NCBI GenBank assembly: GCA_964035795.1
Contig: OZ038320.1
Location: 13,499,126 to 13,563,125, forward strand
From: Pterobdella sp. o SKG-2022
Taxonomy: Eukaryota > Annelida > Clitellata > Hirudinida > Piscicolidae
Reading direction: 5' to 3'
Length of the DNA: 64,000 nucleotides
The translations under genes were made by a program, and so were the position numbers. The notes below the pieces were generated by a model that was not told the DNA's origin, searched no databases, and saw only the letters and a list, made by a program, of their open reading frames with translations. This document shows, piece after piece, positions 50,912 through 63,657 of the stretch. Position 1 is the first letter of the stretch; each line of letters starts with the position of its first letter.

Positions 50912-53900
50912 GATTGACAATTTATTAAAAGAATTCACAAAAGACTATTAAAAGAATCACTACAATGGTCAAAGAAAAACTGTTTAAGTACAAAGATTTG
51001 GCGCTCTTAATATTATAATTAACCGCAAAGAGCTGAATATATTAATAAAAAATTTTTTATGTAAAAAGTGAATAAAAGAATGGTCTTTAAATACAAATAT
51101 TATAAAACGTCTAATTTTTTAAGTTGGAATAAATTGGAATCAGTAAAACATTAAAAAAAGTATAGTAAAAAATTAGAAATTTATACATTTTGGAAAAAAC
51201 TTATAATTAAAAAGGAAATATATTTTTAACTATTTTATAGAAAAATATTTTTTCCAAGAATTTTAAAAATTGATGAATTTTATGGGTTATTTTGAAAGCT
51301 GGATAGATTTTTTTCGATTCAGTCAGAATAGTTGTAAAAAATATATGCAATAAACGCAAATGTACCAGGTTGAACTTAAATGAAAACTGAAAGCACAATA
51401 ATTAAAGAAATTTTTTTGTGCCTCTGATGAGGTACAAGTTTACTCGTTCAACCAGGTGAACAAAGTAAATTATAGAGAAAACATTGCGCACTGAAATTTC
51501 CAGCACTTATCGTATTATTCAGTGGTTCTGATGCTCATGGGGCTAGTCGTGAACATATCAACTAAGATTCTCTTACAAAAGACATATTCCCGACAGAATA
51601 GCTCTTCCACCAATTTGTTGCAATCACTCAAAGTGAAGAAAGTTGGATAAAAAATAAAAGTAAAACTTTCAGCACAAAAACATGTTTGAGACCATCACCT
51701 AACTAACTCTGATTATTGATATATTTCAAAGGCTCGGTAAACTTGAAAAGTTGAAATATTATTTTTCTTCTATTTCAAGTTCATAAATAATCATCAACTA
51801 AATTATTCCAAACCATAATTTAACACTAAAGTCATATTATTGCACAAAAAAGAAAACAACAAATAACGATATGAACTTCAAAAAAAAACTACGCTTAAGA
51901 GAAAGAGGAAGGAGAGCGGAAGCCGAAAAGAATGCTGGTAGCATTGCCGCGGACCATTGCCAGGGATATCTTCTGACGCAACCAGACTGCCTCCACTTGG
52001 TCCCCAGTCGCCATATTATTATATCAATAAGTTTTCAACATTTAATTTTTTTTTCAATTCTGCATATGATTTTTTATCAAGTCGAAGTAACAAGAACTTG
52101 AGAATGTTGCAATGTTGAAAAATAGTTTTGAATTTTTCCAGTAAAAAAAATGTATTTTTCAATAATTTTGCATTTCTTTAGACTAATAAATTTTTTTTCA
52201 TGTTCAAGCGTTATACTTATGGCTGCTTGAGGTTCAAAAAACTTTCAGCTTAAATGAGATTATTCGGATACATCTCTATTTTGAGTAGCAAAATGTAAGC
52301 GCTTATTAACACTGATAATATTTGAAAAAACTTGTTCGAAACTTTAATAAAATTTTAAAAGTCGATATTAAAAAATTATATTTATCGGACCTTATTGGAA
52401 TAAAAAAAAATAATTGAGGAAAAAGAACATAGTAGAATGGAGTTTCGTCTATAGGATTTGATCTAAAATTATGTTTTGAATAGAAAAAAAAATCTCTGTC
52501 TTTTAGTTTAATGTGAATGCTACGTCAAAAAATTTTGAGAATCTCTTAATTTATGTGCATAAAATTATAATATAATTGCTAATAAATTTCTAAAAATTAC
52601 CTATAATTCTGGATGATATTTGATCGAATTTAATTTTTATATTTGACTGTTTTTTTTGAAAAAATTAATCCTTAACACGAGTATAATTCATATTTAATGT
52701 CACTTTTCACTGTTTTCCGAAAACTTCTCATACTTATTAAGAGAATCTTAGATTCTTCAATTTCCATTCTAAAATGATATTCAATTTTCATAATTTATTT
52801 AAGCTATTTTTAATTTTCTTTATAATGTTAATTATTTTGTACGTTCAAGTGTCGAAGATCGACACATTTAGTAAGAGATAAAGAAATTTTAAGACTGAAA
52901 AAACCACTTTAATATTAATTTTAATAAACTCAAATAAATGAATTTAATTATCGTTCATTTGAAATGTGTTTTCCATTTTTATACAATAAATACCCAACAA
53001 TAACTAAACTATAAGATCATTTAAAAATTTAAAACAATTTAAGTCACTTGAAATAATTACACAAAATAATTAAAACCTTATTATTTCAAACACAGACACA
53101 AATACAAAATTTTGATTAACCTCTAGTCATAATAAAATGATACCTGAATATGTATACATGTGAAATGGCTGATAAAACTTGGGATAACGATGAAAAATGA
53201 CAGTGCTATCAAGTGAATGAATGAACGAAAAAAATATCGTGCTTTTCAAATTTATAGCTAACATAAGTACTAAATAAAATTCATTAAATTGTCCTAACGA
53301 AACACCAGTGTCATAAATCCGGTTATCAAACCCATCAATACTCATCCATAAAATAAAAATGCTTAACAATAATCGATGCTTCCTCAACAAAGTGATAGTT
53401 AATAACTAAGTAGATTAAAGCAGACCCTAGTATGAAGTGAGTGCCAAAGGATTAAAAAGAATTTCAAATGACACCGCTGATTGTGAGACGAAATTACACA
53501 CAATTAAGCATACTGAATAAGGAATATAAAGCTTTATGATGCCTGAAACTAGCAAATATGAAATGAAAGTATAAATTGATATTTTAAAAATGATTGAACG
53601 ATTTCACTTAAGATGATAACTAATTGCACGATTAACGTGAATAAACCATTTTCCTAATTCATGCACTCAAAAGTATAAAAATATTTTAAAGAATATTAAA
53701 ATTTAAAAAAACTTTTGTCACAGTTCGAAAAAATTATTTAAACTTAATCATCAATATTGAATAATTATGAATGTATCAATTGATGGCACATAAGCATTTT
53801 ATCAATCAAAGAACGTTTTAATTAATTTAAAACAATTAGTTTTCATGCTGGCAATGTGTTAATAACTTATACCGATTGGTGGAATTTTATAAACTTTAAG

Positions 53901-54011
53901 TGATTTTTGCACTTGCCATTGCATCACAAAATAACAAATTTTTCATTCCAATTAACCAGCAAATACTATGCTTCAAAGATCTTGCAGTAGACTCAAATGA
54001 TCCTCAAATCT
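50912..54011. other. Intergenic between NASP and UBL3
   Basis: Should hold the NASP promoter and the UBL3 3'UTR. Two unassigned items lie here: a G+C-rich patch at 51890-52020 and a minus open frame at 53127-53390 with a signal-peptide-like start (see findings). The rest is AT-rich and unremarkable. Confidence 0.45.
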
Positions 54012-57000
54012 TCAACATATACAGCAACAACAGCAACAATACGAACAACAATCTTCTGAAGACTTCTCTTTTTGAAGCGCTATAAAAAAATCATGATTAT
54101 CATCAAATAATTATGAATTGAGGTCAAATTGAATTAAAAATGTAACTGAAAAGGATGTTCAAATTATGGCCGAATCACTGATAAAATTTTTATTAATTTG
54201 GTGAGATTTTTCATCCTGTGTTTTGCGACAAATCTAATAATTTTTTGCATAAACTGGGAATTTTTGCACGAAAATTTTCCAAAAATTGGTAGAATTTTTA
54301 ATAAAACAAAACGTGTGAACTAATGTACAGTTAGGTTATTTCTAAGACATGGTGTTTTTCGAAAATATTTGAAAAATTCTTTTTTGGAGACAAAACTCAC
54401 GCAATTATATTTCATGAAAAATTGGAAAAATTAAAATTTTTCTTAATAAATAAAAGATTTTCCGTATAGTCACGTTAAAATGCATATGACTAGTGCTTGC
54501 AGGCTGCTTTCTTGTTATAATCTGGTTAACACAAACTGCAGTAGCTAATATTTTGTTATTTTTATTTGGCTTGATGGATGATCCTAGTTAACCCGACGCT
54601 ACCGAAGAGACACTCATGTTTCAATGCATTGAAATTAAATAGCGTTTTTTATTTAAATCTTTGAAAAAGTATACATCAATTTTACGAAAATTTTAAAAAA
54701 TTCTCAATAAAAACTCAACTATGTTGATGAAAAACCAGCTTTCAGCATGAATTTGAAACTAACCTCCATATGAAAAACTATTTTCGGCTTGTAATCAAAT
54801 TATAAAGTTTCAAATGTAAAAGAGCTTAATTTTTATTATTATATAGAGCTTTTTTCAAAAACTCATTTAAAATAATGAAGACAGTTGAAACAGACATTCA
54901 GTTTATCTATTAAATAAATTAGTGTACAATAAATCATCTAAAATCTATCTGAAATATACTTTTATCAAATATTTAAAAATGTTTAAAATCATTTTTACAA
55001 TAAGCAGTAAAAATTTTCAAGAAAGCTTAGTAAAACCTATCAAATTTTCAGTTAGCTGAAGAGGATGGCTAAGAAAGTTTTGAAACTTTAACTCTCTTAA
55101 AAAAGAAACTGACTTAGAGAGAGAAAACTCAAATAATGATTTTCCGTGTAGTATCAACAAACTGCCTGAAGATACTTTAGCCTCCAACTGATTTGAGTGA
55201 TGATGAAATGAAATTGAAGTTGGAAAAGAATAAAAAAGCATACTAATGAATTTTTTGTTTGAAAAAAAAAATCATGAAAAACATTATATGGAATACCTCG
55301 ATATGAAAAATGTAATTATTATAGACAAAGCTTGAAAATTCTGAGCAATGTTTAAATTTACTTTGGACTAATAGAAAGATAAAATATATTTGTTGTCAAA
55401 GTATGTTATATGAATTTTAAATGTTTTTAGTCAGAATGCATCTTACTCAAAAACATTCGAATGTTTCTTGGTTCTTCAATTTATTTTGATTACTTTAAAC
55501 TCTCATATAGACAATGTACTAAAAAGCAAGATTGTCTGAGTACCTGGATGTCGAAGCCATGAAGAGAAACACAATTGATCAGTCTGCTTTTCATGCATTC
55601 TGCTGCTAATTCAAAAACAAATGATGAAAAATTCTCCAAAATACGTCATCTTTTCGAGCACAAAATGAAATATCATAAAGTTGCAGCAATGATGGAATGA
55701 TGGTGCCATATTGAGATGAAAAACAAAAAATTTACCAAGATAGTCAAGAAAGTTAGATTACAAGCTTCGGGTTGATGTTTGCGGGAAAAATTTCATGTTA
55801 AACCGTATTGTGAAAGCCACATCGGAATTCCTCATAGAGGTTCTGGTCATGGTGCCAATATAATGCAGCATGTGGTGCTTGATAACTTCTTCAATATCTA
55901 TGTTTATAAGAGAACTATCCGAGTGGAAAGTTCTTGCAACAGGAACTTTGGGAAAATATAAAAAATAAAACGCCTCTCTGTTATCTAAATCACCTATTAT
56001 TAAAAAAAACGAGAGTAGATACAGAATGTTTTTAGCCAAAACATCTCTAAGGACAAGTAGATAGAAAATCTGTCATGATTACTTCCAACCCCTACAATAG
56101 CACTTCCAAACGTTTGTACCATGATGGAACAAAATTAGTAAAGAATTTATCAATATTTAAACGCCTAAATCTATAGCCATTTTAAGAAACACGGAAAATT
56201 TTGATCTTATCAGCAGAAATGTTTTTTGTATAGTTTCAAATCCAAAAATTGCTAGTGATTAATCTTTTCATGGTGTGTTAGTGCACAAGTTGTCTGTGCT
56301 TGGACATTATATAGAGGAAAAGATCAAAAAAAAGCATTCCTTGAATATATTAACTAATTGGCTCACAGCTTGTAGAGTAACAAGCTGATCAAGAAGCCGA
56401 TCATTTGAAATGATTATAAGAAGTAGACATTTCTACATAGTATTTTTGAGTGATAGAAAATTTCAAATATTTTTTCAAATGATTTATTTCGTCTAAAAAA
56501 ATCTTTTTGCTTAATAAAATGAAAGTAAGTTCTGTTTTCTATATATTATTGTATCCAACTTTTCAAAGATGTGTCGAAAGCTGAAATTGGATGCTAGTAA
56601 TTTCATAATTTTTGGTGCTTGGTAGAATAAAGAAAAAAGTTTTTCATAAAAATTCAATAAAATTAAACAACGCTTTTTCGAGGAAAAATTCATGTAAGTA
56701 TCGTCAAATTATGTGAATCAGTATGAAATGTTGTGAGTTAAATTTTTGGAATTTATTTTAATAAATACCTACATATTGTGGATAAAAACAGAAAATTTAT
56801 TTGCGAAAAGGTTTTCGGCATTGATGGGTTAATGACGGCAGTGAAAACTTGCCAAATGTGGCGACGATAGATTCGATAATTTCGTGCTGATGTTAAATCG
56901 AATGAGAGTTTATAAAGAACTCTCAAAGAAAATGCTTTTTTCTAATAAATTAAGCTATAAGTAGTATCAATAATTTAGACTGGCTGCTGTCAACCTCAGT

Positions 57001-59206
57001 TACATGGACACGTACGGCAATATAATATGGTTAATTTGCTTCTGAAAAGAGTTTTTTGAATGAATATAAGAATTAAATTGAAATTAATGATTTTTCACAA
57101 TTTTTTGAAATGTATTAGTATTTTATTTTAAATTGTATAACTTTATTTAAAAACTAGATTTCAAAAAACAGGCGATTATTTTACAAACTTCGTGTTAGAT
57201 TGTTGAAAAATTGATTAATCACTTTTGAGACAAATCAAATTATGCCTCATATGAAGAAAATCCATATAATTTTATAACCACGATTTTCAAAATTATCTAA
57301 GTATTTATATTTCTCAACATTTTTGCAATATAGTTGTGAACTTTCAAGTTAAAAACATTATTAAAGATAAAACTATAAAAACTAGTTTTCGAAATTTTAT
57401 TTTAATTATACACCAATTCCCTTTTGTTGCAATCAATTTTCAAAATTGGACTGTCTGCAAAGAACTTTGCAAACATTATCAGATTCGTCACAAAGATGAT
57501 AAGCTAGAATGCAGTTTATTAATCATTTTCATGATTGTCTATTTTTCTTTATTGCAATAAAGTATTTTGAAAGCCTTTAGAACTTTGAATCAATCAATCA
57601 ATCAAATCCTTTTTATAGCCCGTTTTCCTTTACCAAGGGTTGGGCTATTGAATCGACAAGAAACTAAAAATTCATAAAAAATATATTTTGAATTATAGAA
57701 TATTTTAGATTTAGTTTGTCCCAGTACAAACCTCAATTATCTCTTTATTAACCTACCTTGATAATTGGGTTCTGGTAGCTGCTCCCTCATTACCAAGTGC
57801 ATGACTGTGGTGGACCCCGGTTGTAACTGTAAAGCTGTTGAATCAATGTGGGATTGTTTAATGTTGACAATAAACCATTGGAGCTAAAAAGATTTTTATT
57901 TCATTCAATACATCATCCTTTTATGCTGTAATTTTTTAAAAACAGCTATATATTTCACCTCTATTCAAGTAGGTATATAGAGAAGTAAACATATTGACTT
58001 GATTATAACTAAAACTGATTGAAGAACTTAAAAATTTTTATACAACCTTATGGCTTAGTTGATTTAACTGACAAATTGTTATACTATATTCATAAACTAT
58101 ATTATATCATTATATTATGAGATTCATTATGTGAAAAATAGCCATTATGAACCTTTCTAGCATGGAAACAGATTTAAAACAATGATAATAAGCTATACAA
58201 ATATAATAATTACTAAACAAAGTTGCAATAAGTGGTTGATACATAGTGACAATGGTATATATTGAATAGAAAAGCACCTGAGAGGGTGACATTGCCGTGG
58301 AGGAACCTGCCCTGGTAAATGAGGCGCAGAATGTTCGTGTTCGGTCTCACCTCCTCTGCCCACTCTGTCAACACATTAATGTTCACCAATGAGCAATGTA
58401 TGCCTATGTAACTATAATTTTTATAATTGAAAGTGCTATATGATATGATAAATACACTTTAACTTTGTTGGAAACTTATAAAAAAATTCTTTTATGAAAA
58501 AAATTTATGATTTTTCTACAAATATTATTTTTACCCAAACCATATAAAAGTAAAATGTAAATAATCATATACTAAAATCAATTGGTTCAGCTAGCTCAAA
58601 AAGACACACCTTATGACTTAAAGGCTCTAAACTCATTCCAATCTTATGTCAAACAAACATTTATAAGCCCACAATTAGCGATGTTTTCTCAACTTTCAGC
58701 AGCAACAACCCAACTACTTTATACCCTGATTGTCCCTACGATACCACATAAAAAAAATATGAAAATGGTAATAAAGTTAAAAATTTCAACATCATCACTA
58801 AAGTTTAAATAAAAGCAACAATTTAGATAATTATATAATGTTCTCTAACTAACCAGAGGGCCATTGCTCATATACAGTTTGTGTGATGGTGGCTACTGAG
58901 TCGGTGATGTAAAAAAGGAATTCACTTGTTTTTCCAGATACAAGAATCAAGCGGAGATTGATCTGCAATAGAATATCATATTGATTTGAATTGATATTTA
59001 AATAGTTTAAAAAAACAAAAAAAAACATTAATTATAAGAAAAAGTTTTAATTCATCATAAAATCAACCTATTTGAAATATATATGTATAAAACAATGATT
59101 AAAATTATTAAGTTTTGACCAAATCATAAATATGATGTAATGAATATGTCAAGAAGCATGGAACATATTTTGTAACCTGGTCTGGTGGTATTTGCCTGCT
59201 CCCCAT
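54012..59206 (-). CDS. UBL3: UBL3, membrane-anchored ubiquitin-fold protein
   Basis: Five exons: 59177-59206, 58854-58962, 58278-58364, 57757-57834, 54012-54079, giving 123 residues (human 117). After MGSRQIPPDQ comes the ubiquitin-like fold: INLRLILVSGKTSEFLF, NILRLIYQGRFLHGNVTL, TTVMHLVMREQLPEPNYQ, matching human UBL3 closely. Family knowledge: UBL3 is prenylated at a C-terminal CAAX box, sits on membranes and affects sorting of proteins into small extracellular vesicles through C-terminal Cys residues. The first four exons are secure. The last exon, 3.7 kb downstream, is inferred from a good acceptor (tttttttatag), matching phase 1 and a Cys-rich end (CCSYCCCCCCIC then stop). It replaces the human CCVIL end and is encoded by a CAA/CAG-type repeat. 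Confidence for that exon is about 0.6. Confidence 0.88.
54480..54590. repeat. Dispersed hairpin repeat, copy 2
   Basis: Shares ggctgctt, ttgttataatctgg and taaca in order with the copy at 38790-38930, and a similar end word gatgatcct. The terminal inversions are eroded. Confidence 0.5.
56080..56240 (-). mobile_element. Possible LINE RT C-terminal remnant
   Basis: The minus frame with two stops reads NGYRFRRLNIDKFFTNFVPSWYKRLE. This resembles the RRxFFTNRVVxxWNSLP end of several LINE reverse transcriptases. Short and eroded, so only suggestive. Confidence 0.4.
57589..57650 (-). repeat. Retroelement 3' end with (ATTG)n tail
   Basis: On the minus strand a hairpin (atagccc/gggctat, 57615-57621 and 57642-57648) is followed by ataaaaagg and a gattgattgattg tail. 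A stem-loop followed by a simple tetranucleotide repeat is typical of SINE or LINE 3' ends. Confidence 0.5.
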
Positions 59207-60212
59207 TTAAGACCTGTCAACAGTTTCTTTATATTATAGCTTGCTAATATGCTTGAATTTATTGCATTATTTAAACTTTATGATCACTTTTATATTTGAA
59301 AATTATTTTCCTTGAAATTTAAAGATGCATAAAATAAAAAATATTTGAATAAGTATGAAATAAAATATTCAGTGTTTTCGACAAATCATTTGATGAAACA
59401 TGGATAAATGTTATTTATAATAACAAAAAACAATTCAACTTTTCAAAAATAATGAATAGTGTGTATTCTTAGTTCATGTAAAATAATGGAACTTAATTCT
59501 ATAAATTTTAATTATGGAATTGCCATATCAACTTGTTTAGTTGAACTTTTATGAAAATTAGCTGAACACAATGAAAACGCGTATTAAAACATCGAAAAAT
59601 TAACGATGAAACACACTAAAATGTCTTGACAAATTTCCGATTACAATCTTTCATTTAAAACTAGTTCAATGGAATCATAGATAGAGAAGTAAAATATTCG
59701 TGTACCTCGTAGAAATATTCTCAAAAAGTAGTTGTTTTAAAGGTGTTGGTCTGTTGCTGAAAGAGAATAACATTTACACAAGCTGGAATTGAAACTCGGA
59801 TACTTTTTGGGAAATTCGTTTGATCATCATTATCGGATTTCCATTTATTGACTAATTATAAACATTAATTCATTTTTCCTTGTATCAAGCGATTGAATGG
59901 CTTTGGAGTCACTATTAGCACGGAGAATGTTATTTAATTAATAGGTTATAAATTAAATCAGATTTAAACAAAAAGAATCGTCAAACAATTTATCAACAGA
60001 AAAGAACGAGTCCGTATCATAGACAAATAGTTTTACTAATGCTAAAAATAGTTCGAAAGTGATTTAACTAGAAATCCAACTTGAAATTTACATTAGTTTT
60101 TTTAAAATTCAAAATATCAAAATTTTTAAAATTGAAAATATGTAATATTCAATCTCCAAATTATTTAAATTATTCCTAAACTTTAAACTAAGTGTGTTAA
60201 CTTTTAGTAAGT
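59207..60212. promoter_or_regulatory. Shared 5' region between UBL3 and MIX23
   Basis: UBL3 starts leftwards at 59206 and MIX23 rightwards at 60213, so one kilobase separates the two start codons. It must carry both promoters and 5'UTRs. No TATA box or other element can be named with confidence in such AT-rich DNA. Confidence 0.5.
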
Positions 60213-61628
60213 ATGGCCTATGCCTTCCACTCCGGCGATTCTGATCTAAAATGTGCCGATTTTTCTTTATTCCAGGTTTATTTTGGCATTTTTTTTAGCA
60301 TTAAATGAATTTTATATTGTATTATTATAAATTTTTATTAATTTGAAAGTATTTTTTTCAGGAAACTCTTAATAAACTAAGAAAAGTTGATGACCGTGTC
60401 ATACATGCTTTGAATTGTTCGATTCCTACTGAATCATTTACTGGAAAAAATGAACCTTCATTAGCATGTAAACGTCTTTTTGAAGAGGTTAGTTTCGTAA
60501 AGTTATTTAAAAAGATGATGTTACAATGAAAATAACATTTTAGCTTCAAGACGTGCACAAAAGAAGAGATACCTTGATTAAAAATTGTGTGAAAGAATTA
60601 TCACATACTCTCAAAACAACTATTGAAAATCAAAGTGATACATATTTTTAATTTTTAAAAATTATCATAAAATTTAGTTAGATAATTGACTCATTAATTT
60701 GTGATCATTTAACATTTTGTTGAAATTTTTGCAAATGTTCTTTAAATACCTTTTTATAGATACCTCATCAGAAGAAAGTCCTTCAGAGCAAAGACAAAAA
60801 TTGATTTTACTCAAAAATCAACAAAGAAAAGTATATTTTTAAAAATTAATATTCTTTGGTTTTTCATCTTAAACCAGGGTAGTTATTTCAATATAATAAT
60901 CATTTTTTTCTAAAGAAAAATTTTTTTTTCAATTCTTCCCTGTCATTTTGTTTATGTCTTGGTTTCAGCATAAAGTGAAAATATAATATCTTTGTGTTAT
61001 ATTCTCCTTTTTTTTTGTTTCAAGGTCATCTATTTCAAGTTTTTAACATCAATGTAGTTTTTTTTAATGTCTATCCAAACAGTATTTTTGTTCAGCCATT
61101 TTTTTTTGCTGCCTTACTAAGTTAACAAACACAATATATTCTATAATTTGCACATATTTCTTTTATTGTGTAGAATATAAATCTTATACAATAACATATC
61201 TAGCACAATCCCATTTTCAATGAATATCTTCAGTTATTTTTCTGAATTTTGTATATTTTTTCACTTTTGAAACCAATGATCAAATTAGTCTATTATTCTT
61301 AAAAAAGAAATTTTTGAACACTAATAATTTTTATAATAAAAACTATTAATGTTCAACAATTTTTTTTTTTGACTCAAAAGAATTCTTATTTTTAATTTAA
61401 TAATTAATTAAAATAGTTGAGACAAATGCAACAAGAAATCAACGTTGAAGAGATCATTAAGGATAGGAGTCTGAAGGTGGTTTTATGATATATTTTAAAC
61501 CTAATATTTACCTATTTATTTTCAGTGGTTTTTTGACCTAATGTGCTCTATCAAATTTCATTTGTTTGCAGGCCTACTTTGAGAGATGCAAGTCTTTATA
61601 CAGTCCAGTAATACCAACATCTTCATGA
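60213..61628 (+). CDS. MIX23: MIX23/CCDC58, mitochondrial intermembrane-space protein
   Basis: Six exons: 60213-60275, 60362-60487, 60544-60634, 60760-60830, 61417-61476, 61572-61628. Phases chain; 468 nt, 155 residues (human 144). RKVDDRVIHALNCSIPTESF, ACKRLFEE, RDTLIKNCVKEL, QQEINVEEIIKDRSLKAYFERC match CCDC58/MIX23 (human [49 protein letters not shown]) throughout. Family knowledge: small Cys-motif proteins of the intermembrane space linked to mitochondrial import under stress; conserved Cys are kept here. The protein is soluble and largely helical, without a transmembrane segment. The stop in exon 3 if unspliced is avoided by a donor at caaa|gtgata, whose phase fits exon 4. Divergent from UBL3. 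Confidence 0.93.
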
Positions 61629-61651
61629 TGATTAGTAATAGGAATTTTAAT

Positions 61652-61657
61652 AATAAA
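61652..61657 (+). terminator. Poly(A) signal AATAAA of MIX23
   Basis: Canonical aataaa begins 24 bp after the MIX23 stop codon, on the coding strand. A very short 3'UTR is implied if it is used. Confidence 0.5.
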
Positions 61658-62074
61658 TTACCGGGGTTTTTTCTCATGCCTTTAGATATTGTGAACTTTT
61701 TATTTATACTTGACCATTGTAATATTATATTTTGTTACAATAATCATTAATCACAATATAACAATTTTTTACAATATAAAACTTTAAGTTAATTGATATC
61801 CAAAATACTTCCATTACACTATAATGTGTGCTCAGCTGGCTAGAGCATTTAATGAGACTGCCATAGCAAACTCCAGCTAATAAAAGGCTACAAAAAGCTT
61901 TAAGATCTGAGAAAGACCCACCCTCTCATGGTGGCAAACGATATAGAAAGACATATTTCCTCACATAGAAGTCGACTGGAATGAACCATTACAAGTACTC
62001 CATAAACTGGAAGAGATAAAAAGAAGTGGAGAAAAATCTTAAATAACGTGACGTCTATAAACAGGATAACACGA

Positions 62075-62112
62075 CTATATATAAATATATAAATATATAT
62101 ATATATATATAT
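62075..62112. repeat. (TA)n microsatellite
   Basis: Almost pure ta repeat with two aaa interruptions. It starts directly at the YADD codons of the LINE that follows. Confidence 0.9.
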
Positions 62113-63657
62113 CGTCGGCATATTTTGGTTCGATGAGGAAATTTTGTCTATTGTTGTTATTATTTGTTTGTTTTTGGTTATTGAGACATGATGATAAGTA
62201 GAAGATGAAAAGAATTGTACTTAAGCAATCTCCTTGGGTGATGCCAGTGGTTGTTTGTATTTTTTCACTAAGATGATTATTGATTTTGATTTGCAGTAAA
62301 GTTTCGAGGATCAGGATGCTCATAAAATGCATTTCGTCACATCCCAGTAGTTGTTCATGAGCATTTTCCTGTTTACTGAATCGAAAGCTTTGGAAATGTC
62401 GAGCATGAGAGTGTATATTTTGTAAATGCTCGATTTAATAGCCTTCTCTGCTAGTTGTTTGATCGCAAACACGTTTTCAGTGGTGCTACGGCATGGTTGG
62501 TATGCTGCTTGATCTGGTGGTATAGGGCTTTTCAATTTTGACCAACATCCTTTGATGAGGCAAATGGCAAGTATTTTCCTGATTACAGATAGTAATACAA
62601 AGGCCGTAGATTTTCTGGAGGACCTCTTTTCTTGCCTGGTTTTTGTAGTGGAGTTAGAATCCCAGTTTTTATTTGTGATGGATGTTCTCCTGTTATGCCA
62701 TTTGGTTGAAAATTTCTGTTAGCTGTTCATGTGTGTCGTTCGCTGCGTATTTAATTAGCTCATTATTGACATTGTCAATGCCTGCACTTTTCCCATTTTT
62801 TAATACCTTTGCAGCTTCATTTATTTCTTTTTTGGTGAAAGGTGTGGACATGGGGCATGGATTGTATTATGTTTTTCCATCAGTTTTGTTTTCTGGAGCT
62901 AGAATTTTGTTAAAGTACTTTTTTATTATTTTTGATTGATCTTTAGTTGAACTAACAATGTTTTCATTTTCATCATGGATGATTAAGGGTGTATTTTTTA
63001 AGTTTATGTAGTTGTATCATGGCATAGTAATATTTTATAGTTATTTTTGTGTTTTTCTATTTCCTCCTGGTGTGATTCAATTTTTTTTTGTTTTTCAGTT
63101 TCTAGTATATTGTAAATTTTTCTTATTGTTCGTCTTAATTTAGTTTTGTTTGTTTTTATGTTGGGATTTTGGCATGATTCTATGTCTGTTGTGAGTTTTT
63201 GCTGTTTATTGATAGACTTATGACTTCTGGCTTCTGACTTATTGTTCTTGCTTAGATTGCCAAGTATTTCAGTTCCAGCTTGTTTGCAGATCTCAATTAG
63301 GTTATTCCATTTTTCTTGTGTTGTTTTAAAGTTGGTTGGTTGTTTTTGGTGAAGTTCTTTAGTTTTCTGTTTGTATTGTTTCTGGAATTTCATTTAACTA
63401 AGTTTGTTTATATTGATGTTGTGGTTTGGCTCTTGTTTTTTGAGTTTGGTTCATCTAACTGTTGATGGGGCTCTTACAAATTACAAGAATATTCTCCAAG
63501 TTTTTCTAGGTTGTCATCAGTTTCAGGAATGTGATGTTCACTCATTTCTAAGATTTCTAGTTTGTAGCTTACGGCATCGTTAATGAAAGCACTTTTCGTG
63601 TGTTTGTCTTGGCATCCTCTCACATTCAATTGCCCAAAGTTTAAATGCAGTTTTATT
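62075..63657 (-). mobile_element. RTE/I-like LINE, endonuclease core deleted, RT truncated
   Basis: Minus strand. Endonuclease start LNFGQLNVRGCQDKHTKSAF and SEHHIPET at 63480-63657. It then jumps within about 90 bp to a Lys-rich linker (63004-63393), so the catalytic part of the endonuclease is missing. RT follows: PFTKKEINEAAKVL, KNGKSAGIDNVNNELIK near 62780-62840, STTENVFAIKQLAEKAI and MLDISKAFDSVNRKML near 62360-62480, TTTGITQGDCLSTILFIFYL near 62220, and KYADD at about 62113-62127, after which the frame dissolves into a TA repeat. No RT C-terminus was found to the left. Inactive. Confidence 0.82.

Larger units (their letters stand above)
54080..57756 (-). other. Intron 4 of UBL3 (if the last exon is right)
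   Basis: It holds copy 2 of the hairpin repeat (54480-54590), a possible LINE C-terminus (56080-56240) and a repeat tail at 57589-57650. Exon-like minus segments at about 55545-55605 (good acceptor and GTACTC donor) and an open frame at 55758-55990 have no family I recognise. Confidence 0.45.

Noticed and set aside
61820..61845. tRNA-like A box (gctcagctggctagagca) left of the right-edge LINE
   Set aside because: No B box or tRNA fold follows, and the A box has a mismatch; not enough for a SINE call.
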